In this document: one piece after another, positions 14,536 through 23,184 of the stretch
Layout of the letters: each line of letters begins with the position of its first letter
Position numbering within the stretch: position 1 is the first letter of the stretch
Origin: a virus
DNA length: 37,656 bases
Strand: one strand, 5' to 3'
Virus record (IMG/VR): IMGVR_UViG_3300031933_000229
Location: 1-37,656 of that record
Notes under the pieces: model-generated
Databases searched by the model: none
Seen by the model: the letters and a program-made list of their open reading frames with translations, nothing else
What the model was told of the DNA's origin: nothing
Program-made: the position numbers and the translations under genes

Positions 14536-14948
14536 AGCAGTCCATCCATGCGGCCACGTCCCATGAGGCGCGGTGAGGCCACGAAACTGGCACCGCCGCT
14601 GCCGCCCTGGCTGGGCTTTTCGAGGCCCAGGGAGATTTCACCTTTTGCCACCTTGGTGAGGAACCGGATCGCATCTTCATAGCGGGTGCGCTTTTCCTCG
14701 GTTTGCGCCGTGGAGATACTGCCTTTGTACAAAGCAATGTCGACGGCCAGCGGCGGTATAACGGCCGGTGGACTTGCCAGCGGGGTGTCGTAACGGCCGA
14801 CCAGATAACCGTCAATCTCTGCCGAGGAATCTGCCAAGGCCTTGTTGGCGGCTGTTTCGTCAATTTCTCCGCTGGCAGTGCGATCGAAGGCCAGAATAAT
14901 TTCGTCCTGGCTGTAGCGATCAATCATGTCCTGGAGGGTGGCGTACAT
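14532..14948 (-). CDS. Mu gp36-like head-tail connector protein (DUF1320)
   Basis: This 138-aa protein starts MYATLQDMIDRYSQDEIILA and contains LADSSAEIDGYLVGRYDTPL (about 36-55) and ALYKGSISTAQTEEKRTRYE, all typical of DUF1320 / Mu gp36, likely a head-completion protein. The C-terminus is glycine-rich (QGGSGGASFVASPRLMGRGR), also usual for the family. Confidence 0.9.
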   Translation of the reverse strand: MYATLQDMIDRYSQDEIILAFDRTASGEIDETAANKALADSSAEIDGYLVGRYDTPLASPPAVIPPLAVDIALYKGSISTAQTEEKRTRYEDAIRFLTKVAKGEISLGLEKPSQGGSGGASFVASPRLMGRGRMDGLL

Positions 14949-14954
14949 GGCTTA

Positions 14955-15284
14955 TTACTCCGCTGCCGTGGTCAGATCTTCGCCACGCTTTTTGTAGGCT
15001 TCGAGCACGGTGGTGCGTTTTTCACCTTCGGGCAGCAAAGCGTTGAGTTCTTCCACGGTTTCGGCCTGTTCGATCAGTGCGATCAGCTCTTTGGCGGTCG
15101 GCACCTTGTCGCCATCGTCGGTGTCGGGATCTCCGGCGATCACTTCGACGACAAGCATCGGCTCGGCCTGGAGCTGCTTGAGTTGTTCGGCGGTAAACTT
15201 TCCGTCGTGGTATTCGGTTGCCGTGGTGGGGTGGGCAATGCCGCAGCGACGGAAACCGGCTTTTTTCGATGTAATTTTGATCAT
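14955..15284 (-). CDS. Mu gp35-like protein (HI1506-related)
   Basis: This 109-aa protein begins MIKITSKKAGFRRCGIAH, the typical start of the Mu gp35/HI1506 family, continuing with FTAEQLKQLQAEPMLVVEVI (29-48). The C-terminal half is acidic and helical, similar to a rho N-terminal or SAP-like helical module (TVEELNALLPEGEKR). A role in the virion head-tail connector region is likely from position; the exact function is unknown. Confidence 0.8.
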   Translation of the reverse strand: MIKITSKKAGFRRCGIAHPTTATEYHDGKFTAEQLKQLQAEPMLVVEVIAGDPDTDDGDKVPTAKELIALIEQAETVEELNALLPEGEKRTTVLEAYKKRGEDLTTAAE

Positions 15285-15346
15285 CGTTTAAACTCCTTTT
15301 AAACTCAGGGCGACGACTGCCACCCTGAGATAAGATCGGTTACGGG

Positions 15347-16372
15347 TTAGTCAAGCCACGGCACGACCAGGACTTCGACGGCCTTGTAGTTGGTGTTGCT
15401 TGCACCTGCGGCATTGCGCTCAGCCTCGATAACAGCTTTCGCAGCCGCACGGTTACTCGGCCCAACAACCAGCAGGACAGGCTGCAGCGCCAGCTTCTTT
15501 CCATAGTCACCGGGGATGGATCCCATGGCCGACATGGCGTCATCGAAATTTGTCGCGGTCAATTCAGCTTTGCTGCCGAAGGCCATCTGCCAGAAAGCGA
15601 AGCCAACATTGCAACGACTGTCGACACCGTATTGATATTCTTTCTTGGTGAAGACGCTCTGATCATCAGGGTTATCCATGGCGACAAATTCCGCCTTTTT
15701 GCGTTCCTGATAAATCAGCGGTTTGAGCGGTCGACGGGTGTCAAGCAGGAACCAGGGGTTTCCGGTACCGGCCTGCATATTGCTGACGCTGGTTTCGTTG
15801 CCGTCTGCGTCGATGACCGGGTGATCTGTGTCAAAGAAATATTGCCCGTCGTAGCACGTTGTCTCAAAACCGGCAGCAAGCAGGGCGAAGACCAGTTCGT
15901 CGGGATGTTCAGCAGCATTCTGTCCAAGCATCTCCATCATCGGCGTATATTGCCCGTACTGATCATCATCAATGTCATCACGGTCAACGCTGATCGTTGA
16001 TTCGAAAGACTTATTCTGAATGCTGTAGGAATGCAGCTTCAGGTTGTTAATCTGCCGGTCACCAATCCATTCACGCATACCGGGAATTTTACCGAGCCAG
16101 CCATAGTCATTGGTGCGGGTCGATGACGGGACAAGTGTGGCGACTTTTTGCCAGAGCGATGTCGGGCTTCCGAAACCTTTTTTAAAGGCAGCATTAAAGG
16201 CTCGCTTCAGGATGCCAAGGGTGCTGGCATTAATAGTCAGCGCGGGTGCCGCGCCACCACCGAGCAACATGGACCAGGTGAACGGCTCGGCCAGGGCCGG
16301 ATCGGCAAAGGCAATGCTGCCGAACAGTGCGGCAATCATTACCAGGGTGAACAGAATCAGTATCTTTTTCAT
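15347..16372 (-). CDS. Major head subunit gpT (major capsid protein)
   Basis: This 341-aa Mu gpT-type capsid protein shows TLGILKRAFNAAFKKGFGSP (about 50-69), SSTRTNDYGWLGKIPGMREW (about 82-101), and the N-terminal-arm and core motifs INNLKLHSYSIQNKSFEST. Later come TYDGQYFFDTDHPVID-like text and GVDSRCNVGFAFWQMAFGSK. The start at 16372 has a perfect GGAGG site. Unusually, residues 1-28 look like a signal peptide (MKK, a hydrophobic LILFTLVMIAALFGSIAF core, then AFADP), which I would not expect on a capsid protein; it may be a hydrophobic leader cut off by the prohead protease. Confidence 0.92.
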   Translation of the reverse strand: MKKILILFTLVMIAALFGSIAFADPALAEPFTWSMLLGGGAAPALTINASTLGILKRAFNAAFKKGFGSPTSLWQKVATLVPSSTRTNDYGWLGKIPGMREWIGDRQINNLKLHSYSIQNKSFESTISVDRDDIDDDQYGQYTPMMEMLGQNAAEHPDELVFALLAAGFETTCYDGQYFFDTDHPVIDADGNETSVSNMQAGTGNPWFLLDTRRPLKPLIYQERKKAEFVAMDNPDDQSVFTKKEYQYGVDSRCNVGFAFWQMAFGSKAELTATNFDDAMSAMGSIPGDYGKKLALQPVLLVVGPSNRAAAKAVIEAERNAAGASNTNYKAVEVLVVPWLD

Positions 16373-16441
16373 AATGGGTTCCTCCATTGAGTTAAGCGGA
16401 TGAGTTGTCAGCGTGTGTGCCTGCAGCTGTGTTCCTGATGA

Positions 16442-16852
16442 TTAACGGAAATCGACCCAGACGCCCTGGGCGTCAACGTCAAAAACTTCACCGGCAATAC
16501 TGCGCGTTCCAGTACCGTCAGTCTTGGCGACGGTCTGATCGTCGACGATGTAACAAGCGCTGCCAATGTCGGCGGTGGTGATTTCGTCGGTGTCGGCAGA
16601 GTTGGCAAATTGGAAAATGCCCTTTTCGATATCCACCCGCACATCACCGGCGGCACCTTCGCTGTTGTCGACATACTCTTTACAGCGGCCTGCACCGACC
16701 AGAGTTGTGGCTGCGGCTCCAGGGGTTGCGTTGCCATTCGCATCAATGGCGACAAGCGAGCCGGTAAAGAATTTCTTTGCAGCGGCGGCGAGCAGGCTCA
16801 GCAGATCTCCTGAGCGGGCCTTGGTGTTACGATCTTGAGTTAATGCTGGCAT
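16442..16852 (-). CDS. Capsid cement/decoration protein (DUF2190-like)
   Basis: This 136-aa, glycine- and alanine-rich beta protein lies between the protease/scaffold and the capsid gene. It contains KKFFTGSLVAIDANGNATPG, VGAGRCKEYVDNSEGAAGDV, FQFANSADTDEITTADIGSA and CYIVDDQTVAKTDGTGTRSI followed by AGEVFDVDAQGVWV, the layout of DUF2190 capsid cement proteins that sit on the capsid surface. Position supports a role on the head. Confidence 0.75.
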   Translation of the reverse strand: MPALTQDRNTKARSGDLLSLLAAAAKKFFTGSLVAIDANGNATPGAAATTLVGAGRCKEYVDNSEGAAGDVRVDIEKGIFQFANSADTDEITTADIGSACYIVDDQTVAKTDGTGTRSIAGEVFDVDAQGVWVDFR

Positions 16853-16883
16853 GTTCTATCTCCTCGTTAGGTGTTGACCCTGG

Positions 16884-17372
16884 TTACTCGACCGACAGGT
16901 AGTCTTCAGTGCTAATACCGAGGTTCCCACAAATCTCCTGTTCCTCGGCATTAAGTGATTTGCCTTCACCATCCGGTTTTTGCCTGTCCAGGTTGGACGG
17001 TGCCGCGATTTGCGGCGCGGTTTTGACAAACTCGTTGAATTGATCCAGGCCGGATTGGTCATGGCACATAGCCACGTAATAGTCCTTGCTTGCCGGGGCG
17101 ATCTTACCGGCTTCAAGCGCGGCATTAATGGCTTCGTCGCGGGCTTCTTTCAGTTGAGCTTTTTGATTGTCGGCGATGAGCTGCTCGGCATTCATAGCGC
17201 GTTGCTCCATCTGATCGTAATCAGAGCGGGGAACAAACTTTGCCAGGCTGGGCGTCTGTTCAGCGTTGCGGGCCGAGGCCAGATCGGATTGCAGGGTGGC
17301 GATTGCCGTGAGTACCTGCTGCTCTGTTGCGGTTTCGTCCAAACCAAGTTTGGCCAGAATGTTTTTGTTCAT
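16884..17372 (-). CDS. Scaffold protein from internal start (Mu gpZ-like)
   Basis: At codon 171 of the protease gene there is an ATG (17372) preceded by GGAGG with a five-base spacer. It would direct a 162-aa product starting MNKNILAKLGLDETATEQQV, followed by a coiled-coil (QMEQRAMNAEQLIADNQKAQ, LKEARDEAINAALEAG) and a short C-terminal tail. Mu makes its scaffold gpZ in exactly this way from gene I. The nested start is seen directly; production of the short form is inferred. Confidence 0.75.
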   Translation of the reverse strand: MNKNILAKLGLDETATEQQVLTAIATLQSDLASARNAEQTPSLAKFVPRSDYDQMEQRAMNAEQLIADNQKAQLKEARDEAINAALEAGKIAPASKDYYVAMCHDQSGLDQFNEFVKTAPQIAAPSNLDRQKPDGEGKSLNAEEQEICGNLGISTEDYLSVE

Positions 17373-17882
17373 GTCTTCCTCCGTGAGGTGTTGTTCGCTG
17401 TTGAGAGCAGCGAGTTCCAAATTCGGTTTATTGGTTAAGCCAACGCTGCTGATCCTTGAGATTTCAAAGGTTGAGCGGTGGTAGATAATGACCGGGCTGT
17501 AATAACGGTATTCCTTACTGCGCACGGCGGTCTCACCATCCGGCGTCCACAATTTGATACGGGCGGTGACTTGACCGTCTTCGACGGCAAAGTCGTCAAG
17601 CCAGGCGGCGGCTGGTGCTTTGTCGCCTTGAGGAGCTTTGAGTTCCGAGGCGTGTTCAAAGTCAAACACCACATCGACGTTGCGGGCCTTCATGGTATCG
17701 ACGATGCGCTGCGGATCGGGGTTGCGCCATTGACGGCCATCGCGACCGATGACAATCTGACCGGCAGGAACCAAAACAATCCGCTCTGGAAGTTCATCAG
17801 CCGGAGTCAATTCAAAGTTCAATGCGGTGGCGGCAAATCCTTCTGGCAGTTGGCTGTTCAATGCGATCAGATATTTATTCAT
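16884..17882 (-). CDS. Head maturation protease (Mu gpI-like)
   Basis: This 332-aa protein has an N-terminal protease half (about 1-160) with PERIVLVPAGQIVIGRDGRQ, VDVVFDFEHASELKAPQGDK, PAAAWLDDFAVEDGQVTARI, and SKEYRYYSPVII followed by ISSVGLTNKPNLELAALN, all typical of the Mu gpI family. The serine in ISSVGL is a likely active-site region. The C-terminal half is a helical scaffold. The protease processes scaffold and capsid during prohead maturation. An in-frame internal start at 17372 would give the free scaffold, as Mu gpZ is made from gene I. Confidence 0.9.
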   Translation of the reverse strand: MNKYLIALNSQLPEGFAATALNFELTPADELPERIVLVPAGQIVIGRDGRQWRNPDPQRIVDTMKARNVDVVFDFEHASELKAPQGDKAPAAAWLDDFAVEDGQVTARIKLWTPDGETAVRSKEYRYYSPVIIYHRSTFEISRISSVGLTNKPNLELAALNSEQHLTEEDMNKNILAKLGLDETATEQQVLTAIATLQSDLASARNAEQTPSLAKFVPRSDYDQMEQRAMNAEQLIADNQKAQLKEARDEAINAALEAGKIAPASKDYYVAMCHDQSGLDQFNEFVKTAPQIAAPSNLDRQKPDGEGKSLNAEEQEICGNLGISTEDYLSVE

Positions 17883-17986
17883 GTGACCCTCGTTTGTTTT
17901 TCGCCACTGTTGGCGTTTATAAACGTTTAAATTGTTCGATCTTCTTCCAATGGCTACCTATGTAGCCTTTTGGCTGGCTGAAGCGC

Positions 17987-18805
17987 TTAAAATGGATTTT
18001 CGCGTTTATAGTCTTCAACATCCCGGCTGATAGTTTCTTCAAGCATGGGGCTTGCGGTTTTAAGTTTTCCGGCCAGTGTCGCTTCCAGTGCCTGGTGCCT
18101 TGTTTTTCCGGGGTTGGTATCCCACCCTGGGTCAATTCCTTCCGGCACAAATTCGATTGCTCCAGTGCGCTTGTTTTCCCAGCGCACCATATTGATCTCA
18201 GGCGGCTGTGGCATGCTGTATCCTCGACGTTTTGCCTCGGATCGGCTGATCTGGCGCACTCGGCACTTGCAGTTCCAACCGTTGGGCGGCATGTGCGTTG
18301 CCCACCATTCATGATCAATGGGCAAGATGGTGCCGTGCCAGGCTTCATGCTCCGGCCGGTGTTCTCTGCTTGGGCCGAGTGAATAGAGGAAGAACGGCAA
18401 GGCTTCCTTGGTTCGTTCAGCGCGCTGGTATTGCCCGGCGGCTCTGGCGCTGCGCAGGTTCGCCCGGTAAATGGTGCGTAACCGGCGTGGGCTACCGAGT
18501 TGGGCGTCGATGACTTCGCCGGTCAGTGGATCAGTCATTTCGGCCTTGCCCCACCAGCCCTTACTTGCCAGCAGTGGCATCAGATCGCGCTGGAACTGGC
18601 GCAGCGTTTTGCCTTCGGACAGAGCGGAGTCGACGGCGTCGCGGATCGTCTGGAGCACATCAACCTGCATGGCTTTGGCCACGGTGAATGCTGCAGCGTG
18701 CTCATCACGCCAGACATCGCGCCAGTTAAAGCCAACCTGCAGGCCCTTGTTGCGGAAGAACTGCAGGACGGATTTAGGCACCGGGCCGGGCGGTTCAATC
18801 GTCAT
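17987..18805 (-). CDS. Minor head protein gpF-like (head morphogenesis)
   Basis: This 272-aa protein belongs to the Mu gpF/SPP1 gp7 family of minor head proteins. It shows AVDSALSEGKTLRQFQRDLM (about 66-85), RRLRTIYRANLRSARAAGQY (about 114-133), and the family metal-binding-like HRPEHEAWHGTILPIDHEWW followed by MPPNGWNCKCRV. The start at 18805 follows GGGAG and overlaps the portal gene end; a start at 18826 is possible. The 104 bases between its stop and the protease start contain only a small hairpin (GGCTAC/GTAGCC near 17951-17966). Confidence 0.9.
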   Translation of the reverse strand: MTIEPPGPVPKSVLQFFRNKGLQVGFNWRDVWRDEHAAAFTVAKAMQVDVLQTIRDAVDSALSEGKTLRQFQRDLMPLLASKGWWGKAEMTDPLTGEVIDAQLGSPRRLRTIYRANLRSARAAGQYQRAERTKEALPFFLYSLGPSREHRPEHEAWHGTILPIDHEWWATHMPPNGWNCKCRVRQISRSEAKRRGYSMPQPPEINMVRWENKRTGAIEFVPEGIDPGWDTNPGKTRHQALEATLAGKLKTASPMLEETISRDVEDYKRENPF

Positions 18806-20360
18806 CGCTGACATCTCCCAGGCCACGCGCTTTTGTTCCGGCCTTGCCCAGGGCTTTGATCAACAGATTGAGATCCTGTTGATCTGCCACGGCATCAAGC
18901 CTCTGCTTTAGATCATCGAGAGATTCGACTTGGCCGATCAGTTCAATGATCGGGTCAATGACCGGCTCCATAAGTGGTTGCCAGTCGGCCAGCTCATCGT
19001 TGATCAGACCGTCCAGTGTGTCGGTGGCCTGCTCGGCATTCAGCGCTTTGTACGTCTCATCCTGGTGGTTTAGCGCGGGTTCCGACACCGTCTGCGTTGG
19101 TGCCTGCAGCAGATCTTCCGGCTTGGCGTTGGGGTCAGGATCGGGAAGTCCGACTTTGTCGCGGATGACGGATTGCTCGACTTTTAGTCCCAGAGGAACT
19201 AGTTCTTTTACCGCGTTGACCAGGGCCGTGATGTTTTCTGCGGGGATCTCGCGCAGCTGAACTTCTGGGTAGTTTTCCTGGGGACCGAAGTTCAGATCAA
19301 TAAACGGTTTGACCAAGTCACGGTTCAGCGTTTCTTCAAGCTGTTCGGCATCGTCGTCGCGGATATCGTCACGGACTTCGGATTGCAGTTTTTCATCGCC
19401 TAGCTTGCCAGGTGTTCCGCTGCTTGATGCGGTTTGACCAAGGACACCTTTGCTGATCTGATCGTCAAGGTATTGGGCAAGACGCTCGAAAAAATCGGAA
19501 CTGCCACCTTTGTTACCGGCCTCGACCAGTTCAACTTTCATTGATTCTGGGAAGACGGCTGCGGCATCGATGCCAAGGTTGGCGACGGCCATTTTGAGAA
19601 CATTGATTTCGTCTGCGTTGGCATTGCTGCCGTACTTGCCCATGCGCAGCGGCATGCCGAAAACCTCGGCAAACGCCAGCCAATCTTTGATGGTGAATGC
19701 TTTGCACATGTATGCCCAGGCTGACAGCCGGGCCAGACCACCGCGAATTGGGATTCCTGATTTCATGCGGTGGATATGGACAATATATTTGTACGGCGAC
19801 AACTCGATACCGTTGACCATGTCGGCTTCGTCACGTAGGCGCAGCTGGCGTTTTGACACCTGGTCAAACAGGAAAAAACGCGGATCGCGCCATTCATAGC
19901 GATCTGGACGCCACTGTTTGCCGAAATTCCAGATCATTTCCGTCACGCTGTAGCCTTTACCCAGGGCGTCGAGGCAATCTTTCAGCAGGGTTCTTGTCCC
20001 TGGACGGCGCAGCAAGGCACGAACGGCGTCAGCCAGCTCCTTGTCTTTGGCATCGTCGCTGTAGCTCTCGACGGTGAGCGGCAAACGAGCCACGGCAAGC
20101 TTGCGTTTGCTCAGCTCTGCAGCGTAGTGGAGATCTCGTTCCTCCATCTCCTCGGCAAGAGTCAGGTATGAGTTATGGTCGCCGTCGGCAGCATCACGCA
20201 GCAGGCCAGCCAGGCGCACTGGTGTCAGGCCGCTGGCAACGGTCTCATTCCAAAGGGTACGCACGCCGGTTAGCGATGGAGCGGAGTGCTCTTTGGTCAG
20301 CTCTTTGATGATGATTCTGCGGCCACTGGCGTCAACCAGTCCGGTATCGCGCTCTGCCAT
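18795..20360 (-). CDS. Portal protein (Mu gp29-like, DUF935)
   Basis: This 521-aa DUF935 portal forms the dodecameric DNA entry ring. It shows VDASGRRIIIKELTKEHSAP (9-28), GLTPVRLAGLLRDAADGDHN, LTLAEEMEERDLHYAAELSK, and in the centre PYKYIVHIHRMKSGIPIRGG, then LAFAEVFGMPLRMGKYGSNA. The C-terminal part is acidic and helical and ends with DVSDDD. It starts one base after the terminase stop and overlaps gpF, as in Mu-like phages. Confidence 0.93.
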   Translation of the reverse strand: MAERDTGLVDASGRRIIIKELTKEHSAPSLTGVRTLWNETVASGLTPVRLAGLLRDAADGDHNSYLTLAEEMEERDLHYAAELSKRKLAVARLPLTVESYSDDAKDKELADAVRALLRRPGTRTLLKDCLDALGKGYSVTEMIWNFGKQWRPDRYEWRDPRFFLFDQVSKRQLRLRDEADMVNGIELSPYKYIVHIHRMKSGIPIRGGLARLSAWAYMCKAFTIKDWLAFAEVFGMPLRMGKYGSNANADEINVLKMAVANLGIDAAAVFPESMKVELVEAGNKGGSSDFFERLAQYLDDQISKGVLGQTASSSGTPGKLGDEKLQSEVRDDIRDDDAEQLEETLNRDLVKPFIDLNFGPQENYPEVQLREIPAENITALVNAVKELVPLGLKVEQSVIRDKVGLPDPDPNAKPEDLLQAPTQTVSEPALNHQDETYKALNAEQATDTLDGLINDELADWQPLMEPVIDPIIELIGQVESLDDLKQRLDAVADQQDLNLLIKALGKAGTKARGLGDVSDDD

Positions 20361-21860
20361 TTACCAGATCCCCTTTCCTGCGCCGAGGCCAGCGGTTACG
20401 CGCACTGGTCGGTGTTCGATGTCGTCGTTGTTGCGGGTGCTGACTGATTCGTAGGCGTATAGTGAGACTTCCTGCCTGCTGCGATAATCGGCCAGCAGGC
20501 CAGCAATGGCGCTGTCACCATGGCGGTCGCCTTTTTTGTCTGTCTTTCCTTGAGGGACACGCGGCACCCCACGGACCAAGCGCACGGCGCGATGATCTTC
20601 CAGGATGTCATCATGCCGGATAATTGTGGTGGTGCGATCCTCGAACCCAGCCTTATATTTCGGGAATTCTTCCCGGTAGAACTGCTCTGTAAAGTGGATC
20701 TCATCCACCATGAATTCACCCCAGGTATCTCTGGCCTCTTCAGCGCAGAATCCGCCATTACCTCCGGCATCAATCGCGCAACCTCCAAACCGGGGCAGAC
20801 CGTTGCCGAGAGCTTTCATTACCTGAGCCTGTTGGCGATAAGGAACATTGTGCAGTTCAACTACGAACGGCCAGCGCTTGTTGGTGTTGGCTTCAATGAC
20901 CAGAGGCACCATGTCGGTCATGTCGCCACTGCGGGCGAAGTCCATTCCGAAAACATGGCGTCGCGCTTGGTCGAGTGAAACAAGCTGCGGCGTCAAAATA
21001 TCTTTGATCCAGTCGGCTATTTCAGCAGCACGAACCGGCTCCGGGGCCATATTGAATGATCGGGTGCCATCAAAACGCAGCAGTTCTCCATCAGCCATGT
21101 TGACTTCAACCAATTGACGGGGCAGATAGTTACCACCACCGAACGATGGAATGGCGAAAAGCTCTTCGTCTTCGTTGGGGCGATAGCGCTTGATCAGTGA
21201 TTCACGCCATTCCGCCTCAGCTTGTTCGCTCCATTCCTGCCCGGTAACTTCACAGATCCGCTTGAACAGTCCATCATCCATGGCGTCGTCGAGAGTGACG
21301 CGGTGGATGGAGTAATCATTTTTTCCGGCGCGGGCATCCTGAATCACTGCGTTAAACGGGTTTTCATCACCGTTGTGGGTACTGAGAATGTGGACGTGAC
21401 CGCCCCACATGGTCATGGCCAATGCGGCCTTGAGCAGTTCTTCCAGATCGTCAACGAATGCCGCTTCATCAATGATCAGGCGTTCTCTCGGACGGCCCTT
21501 GCTGCGCAGGTTGCGCGGGTTAGAGCTGAACGTTTTGATGCTGTAACCGCTGTCAAATTTGATGTCATAGACGTGAATGTCGCGGCCATCGTCCCTGGTG
21601 AGGATCTGTTCGCCGATGCCACTGGCAGCGGTATGAAATGCCTTAGCCCAGGTTGAGCAGTCTTGAATAAAGCCTGCCGTCATCTCTTTGTCGTAGGAGA
21701 TGTAGTAGACATTCGCGCCCCGATCAGCGTCCGACGCGTGCAGTACAGCGTCAGCGGCTTCGCAGTACGAGAGACCGATACGACGGCTTTTCTCGATGAT
21801 CTTGACCGGGGAATGGTCGTCAATCCAGCGTTGCTGATATGGCAGCAGAATGGCACTCAT
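20361..21860 (-). CDS. Terminase large subunit (Mu gp28-like)
   Basis: This 499-aa DNA-packaging motor has an ATPase domain with a Walker A-like EKSRRIGLSY (23-32) and Walker B RLIIDEAAF (D131/E132), an adenine-binding-like QQRWIDD at 9-15, and a coupling motif HILSTHNGDE (157-166). The C-terminal RNase-H-like nuclease starts with VFGMDFARSGD (D307), followed by a GGCAIDAGGNGG region and ending in a HGDSAIAGLLAD motif. It overlaps the small terminase gene by four bases. Confidence 0.93.
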   Translation of the reverse strand: MSAILLPYQQRWIDDHSPVKIIEKSRRIGLSYCEAADAVLHASDADRGANVYYISYDKEMTAGFIQDCSTWAKAFHTAASGIGEQILTRDDGRDIHVYDIKFDSGYSIKTFSSNPRNLRSKGRPRERLIIDEAAFVDDLEELLKAALAMTMWGGHVHILSTHNGDENPFNAVIQDARAGKNDYSIHRVTLDDAMDDGLFKRICEVTGQEWSEQAEAEWRESLIKRYRPNEDEELFAIPSFGGGNYLPRQLVEVNMADGELLRFDGTRSFNMAPEPVRAAEIADWIKDILTPQLVSLDQARRHVFGMDFARSGDMTDMVPLVIEANTNKRWPFVVELHNVPYRQQAQVMKALGNGLPRFGGCAIDAGGNGGFCAEEARDTWGEFMVDEIHFTEQFYREEFPKYKAGFEDRTTTIIRHDDILEDHRAVRLVRGVPRVPQGKTDKKGDRHGDSAIAGLLADYRSRQEVSLYAYESVSTRNNDDIEHRPVRVTAGLGAGKGIW

Positions 21861-22327
21861 GCATTCAGTCCTTGCATAATGGCGGCACGTAACGAGTCGA
21901 TAGTGGCCGCACTGGCTCCTTGGCGCTTGGCTTCGTCTTTGACGTTTTCAGCGGCTTCTCTCAATGCCTCTTCTCTCAAGCGCTGACGTTCTTTCTCGGC
22001 CAGGCTATCCCACCGTTCGACAATGGCGCACAGCTTGGAGAGCGCATCCATGGTCTTGCTGTCCCGATCTTCGGGATTGAGCGATTCCATGTAGTCCATC
22101 TGTTCGTCGAACATGGACCGCAGTCGTTCGGCGCGGCCGCGCTTGTTCTCGCGAGAGCGGTCCCATTCGTCGAAATCTTCACCGGGTTTTTGGGTGCGCT
22201 TTTTCCAAACACTGAGGGTTTGACGGCTGACGCCGATCCGCTCCTCTATTTCCGTGAGGCTCAGACCGTCGATGTACAGCCTCTTGGCCGTGGGTTCGAG
22301 TTTTGCGCGATCACCTTTTTCAGCCAT
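21857..22327 (-). CDS. Small terminase subunit-like protein (Mu gp27, DUF1804)
   Basis: This 156-aa DUF1804-type protein has an N-terminal helix-turn-helix (AKRLYIDGLSLTEIEERIGV, SRQTLSVWKKRT, about 14-45) and a long charged helical C-terminal half (DSLAEKERQRLREEALREAA). It recognises phage DNA for packaging. It sits directly before the large subunit and overlaps both neighbours by one to four bases. Confidence 0.88.
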   Translation of the reverse strand: MAEKGDRAKLEPTAKRLYIDGLSLTEIEERIGVSRQTLSVWKKRTQKPGEDFDEWDRSRENKRGRAERLRSMFDEQMDYMESLNPEDRDSKTMDALSKLCAIVERWDSLAEKERQRLREEALREAAENVKDEAKRQGASAATIDSLRAAIMQGLNA

Positions 22328-22575
22328 TAGCCGAGTTCCTTCTCCAGCCGCTCAATCTGGCTATTGACAACGGCAAGATCAGCCCAGGCCTCCTGCAGTT
22401 CGTCCATTTGCTCAGCGGCCATGGGAATATCGAGGTTATCGACTAACACCACCATGGCGGTGTTAAGCACGGTACGCACGGCCTGGCAGTTGCCCTCAAT
22501 GCGCAGGCGCAGCTTTTTACGTTTTTCAGCCAACTCGGCCAGCTGGCCCCTCATGGCGCTACGTTCTAAATTCAT
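22327..22575 (-). CDS. Coiled-coil protein at the Mu gp26 position
   Basis: This 82-aa, fully helical protein (AMRGQLAELAEKRKKLRLRI, EQMDELQEAWADLAVVNSQI) has heptad-like leucines at both ends. It is in the position of Mu gp26, a small protein of unknown function before the terminase genes. Overlaps of one and four bases show operon membership. No enzyme motif is present. Confidence 0.8.
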   Translation of the reverse strand: MNLERSAMRGQLAELAEKRKKLRLRIEGNCQAVRTVLNTAMVVLVDNLDIPMAAEQMDELQEAWADLAVVNSQIERLEKELG

Positions 22576-22883
22576 TCCGACCCCTGTTGTTTACGTGTTA
22601 TCGGGCAAAAGAGATTGTTCTTGACTGCGTTAACCAAGTTGGTTTGCACCTGGGTGTTAAGGGTGATAATTCCAGTCAGATCACCGGCGAGCTTTTCATA
22701 GCCTTTGACAAGCAGCACGTTGTCTTCATACATCCGAACAACACGAGCCATGTCCGCGTCGTAACGCTTCATCATTTTGTCAAGGCGCTTCTGGTCGACG
22801 TACCAGATGACAAAAATCATCCCCGGAAGACCAAGAACGTTAATGACCAGCGTTATTGTTGAGATCGGCAAACCTTCGATCAC
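22572..22883 (-). CDS. Membrane-anchored protein, possible lysis accessory (Mu gp25 position)
   Basis: This 103-aa protein starts at GTG 22883, five bases after a GAGG site; longer ATG frames overlap the upstream gene. A single N-terminal TM segment (STITLVINVLGLPGMIFVIW, about 8-27) is followed by a charged coiled-coil (KRLDKMMKRYDADMARVVRM) and a small C-terminal helix. This topology matches small inner-membrane spanin-like or Mu gp25-type proteins. Its place in the lysis cassette supports a lysis role, but no family is certain. Confidence 0.7.
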   Translation of the reverse strand: MIEGLPISTITLVINVLGLPGMIFVIWYVDQKRLDKMMKRYDADMARVVRMYEDNVLLVKGYEKLAGDLTGIITLNTQVQTNLVNAVKNNLFCPITRKQQGSE

Positions 22884-22896
22884 GAATACCTCCGGG

Positions 22897-23184
22897 CTAT
22901 GCTGACTTGAGGCCTTGGACGGCCGCTTCAATTGCTGCGTTGATCATGCTGGTTGTGACCGTAGTGCCAAGGGCGACGCCTTGAGACTTCAGATCATCAA
23001 CAATCAGGTCATAGGCAGCCTGACGCTTATCACTTCCAGACCCATCGGCTAAACTCTGCGCTGTTGCTTTAACGGCCTTGGTTGCCGCATCGGCTAACAC
23101 CGGCCCGGCGGCCGACATGAAAATGCTGACGAACGGTTTCAGAAAGCTCCAGGCAGAGGAGAAAAACAGCTTGAAACGACTCAT
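22897..23184 (-). CDS. Holin-like protein (LL-H superfamily 6 type)
   Basis: This 95-aa protein has a basic-hydrophobic N-terminus (RFKLFFSSAWSFLKPFVSIF, 3-22), then an alanine-rich amphipathic helix, then SGSDKRQAAYDLIVDDLKSQ and a helical VTTSMINAAIEAAVQGLK end, the pattern of LL-H-type phage holins. Holins release the endolysin (23553-24101). The ATG at 23184 overlaps the stop of a tiny upstream reading frame (ATGA). Confidence 0.65.
   Translation of the reverse strand: MSRFKLFFSSAWSFLKPFVSIFMSAAGPVLADAATKAVKATAQSLADGSGSDKRQAAYDLIVDDLKSQGVALGTTVTTSMINAAIEAAVQGLKSA

Noticed and set aside
17917-18348. Leftward 143-aa frame overlapping the gpF gene
   Set aside because: A different frame inside the recognised minor head gene, with low-quality composition.
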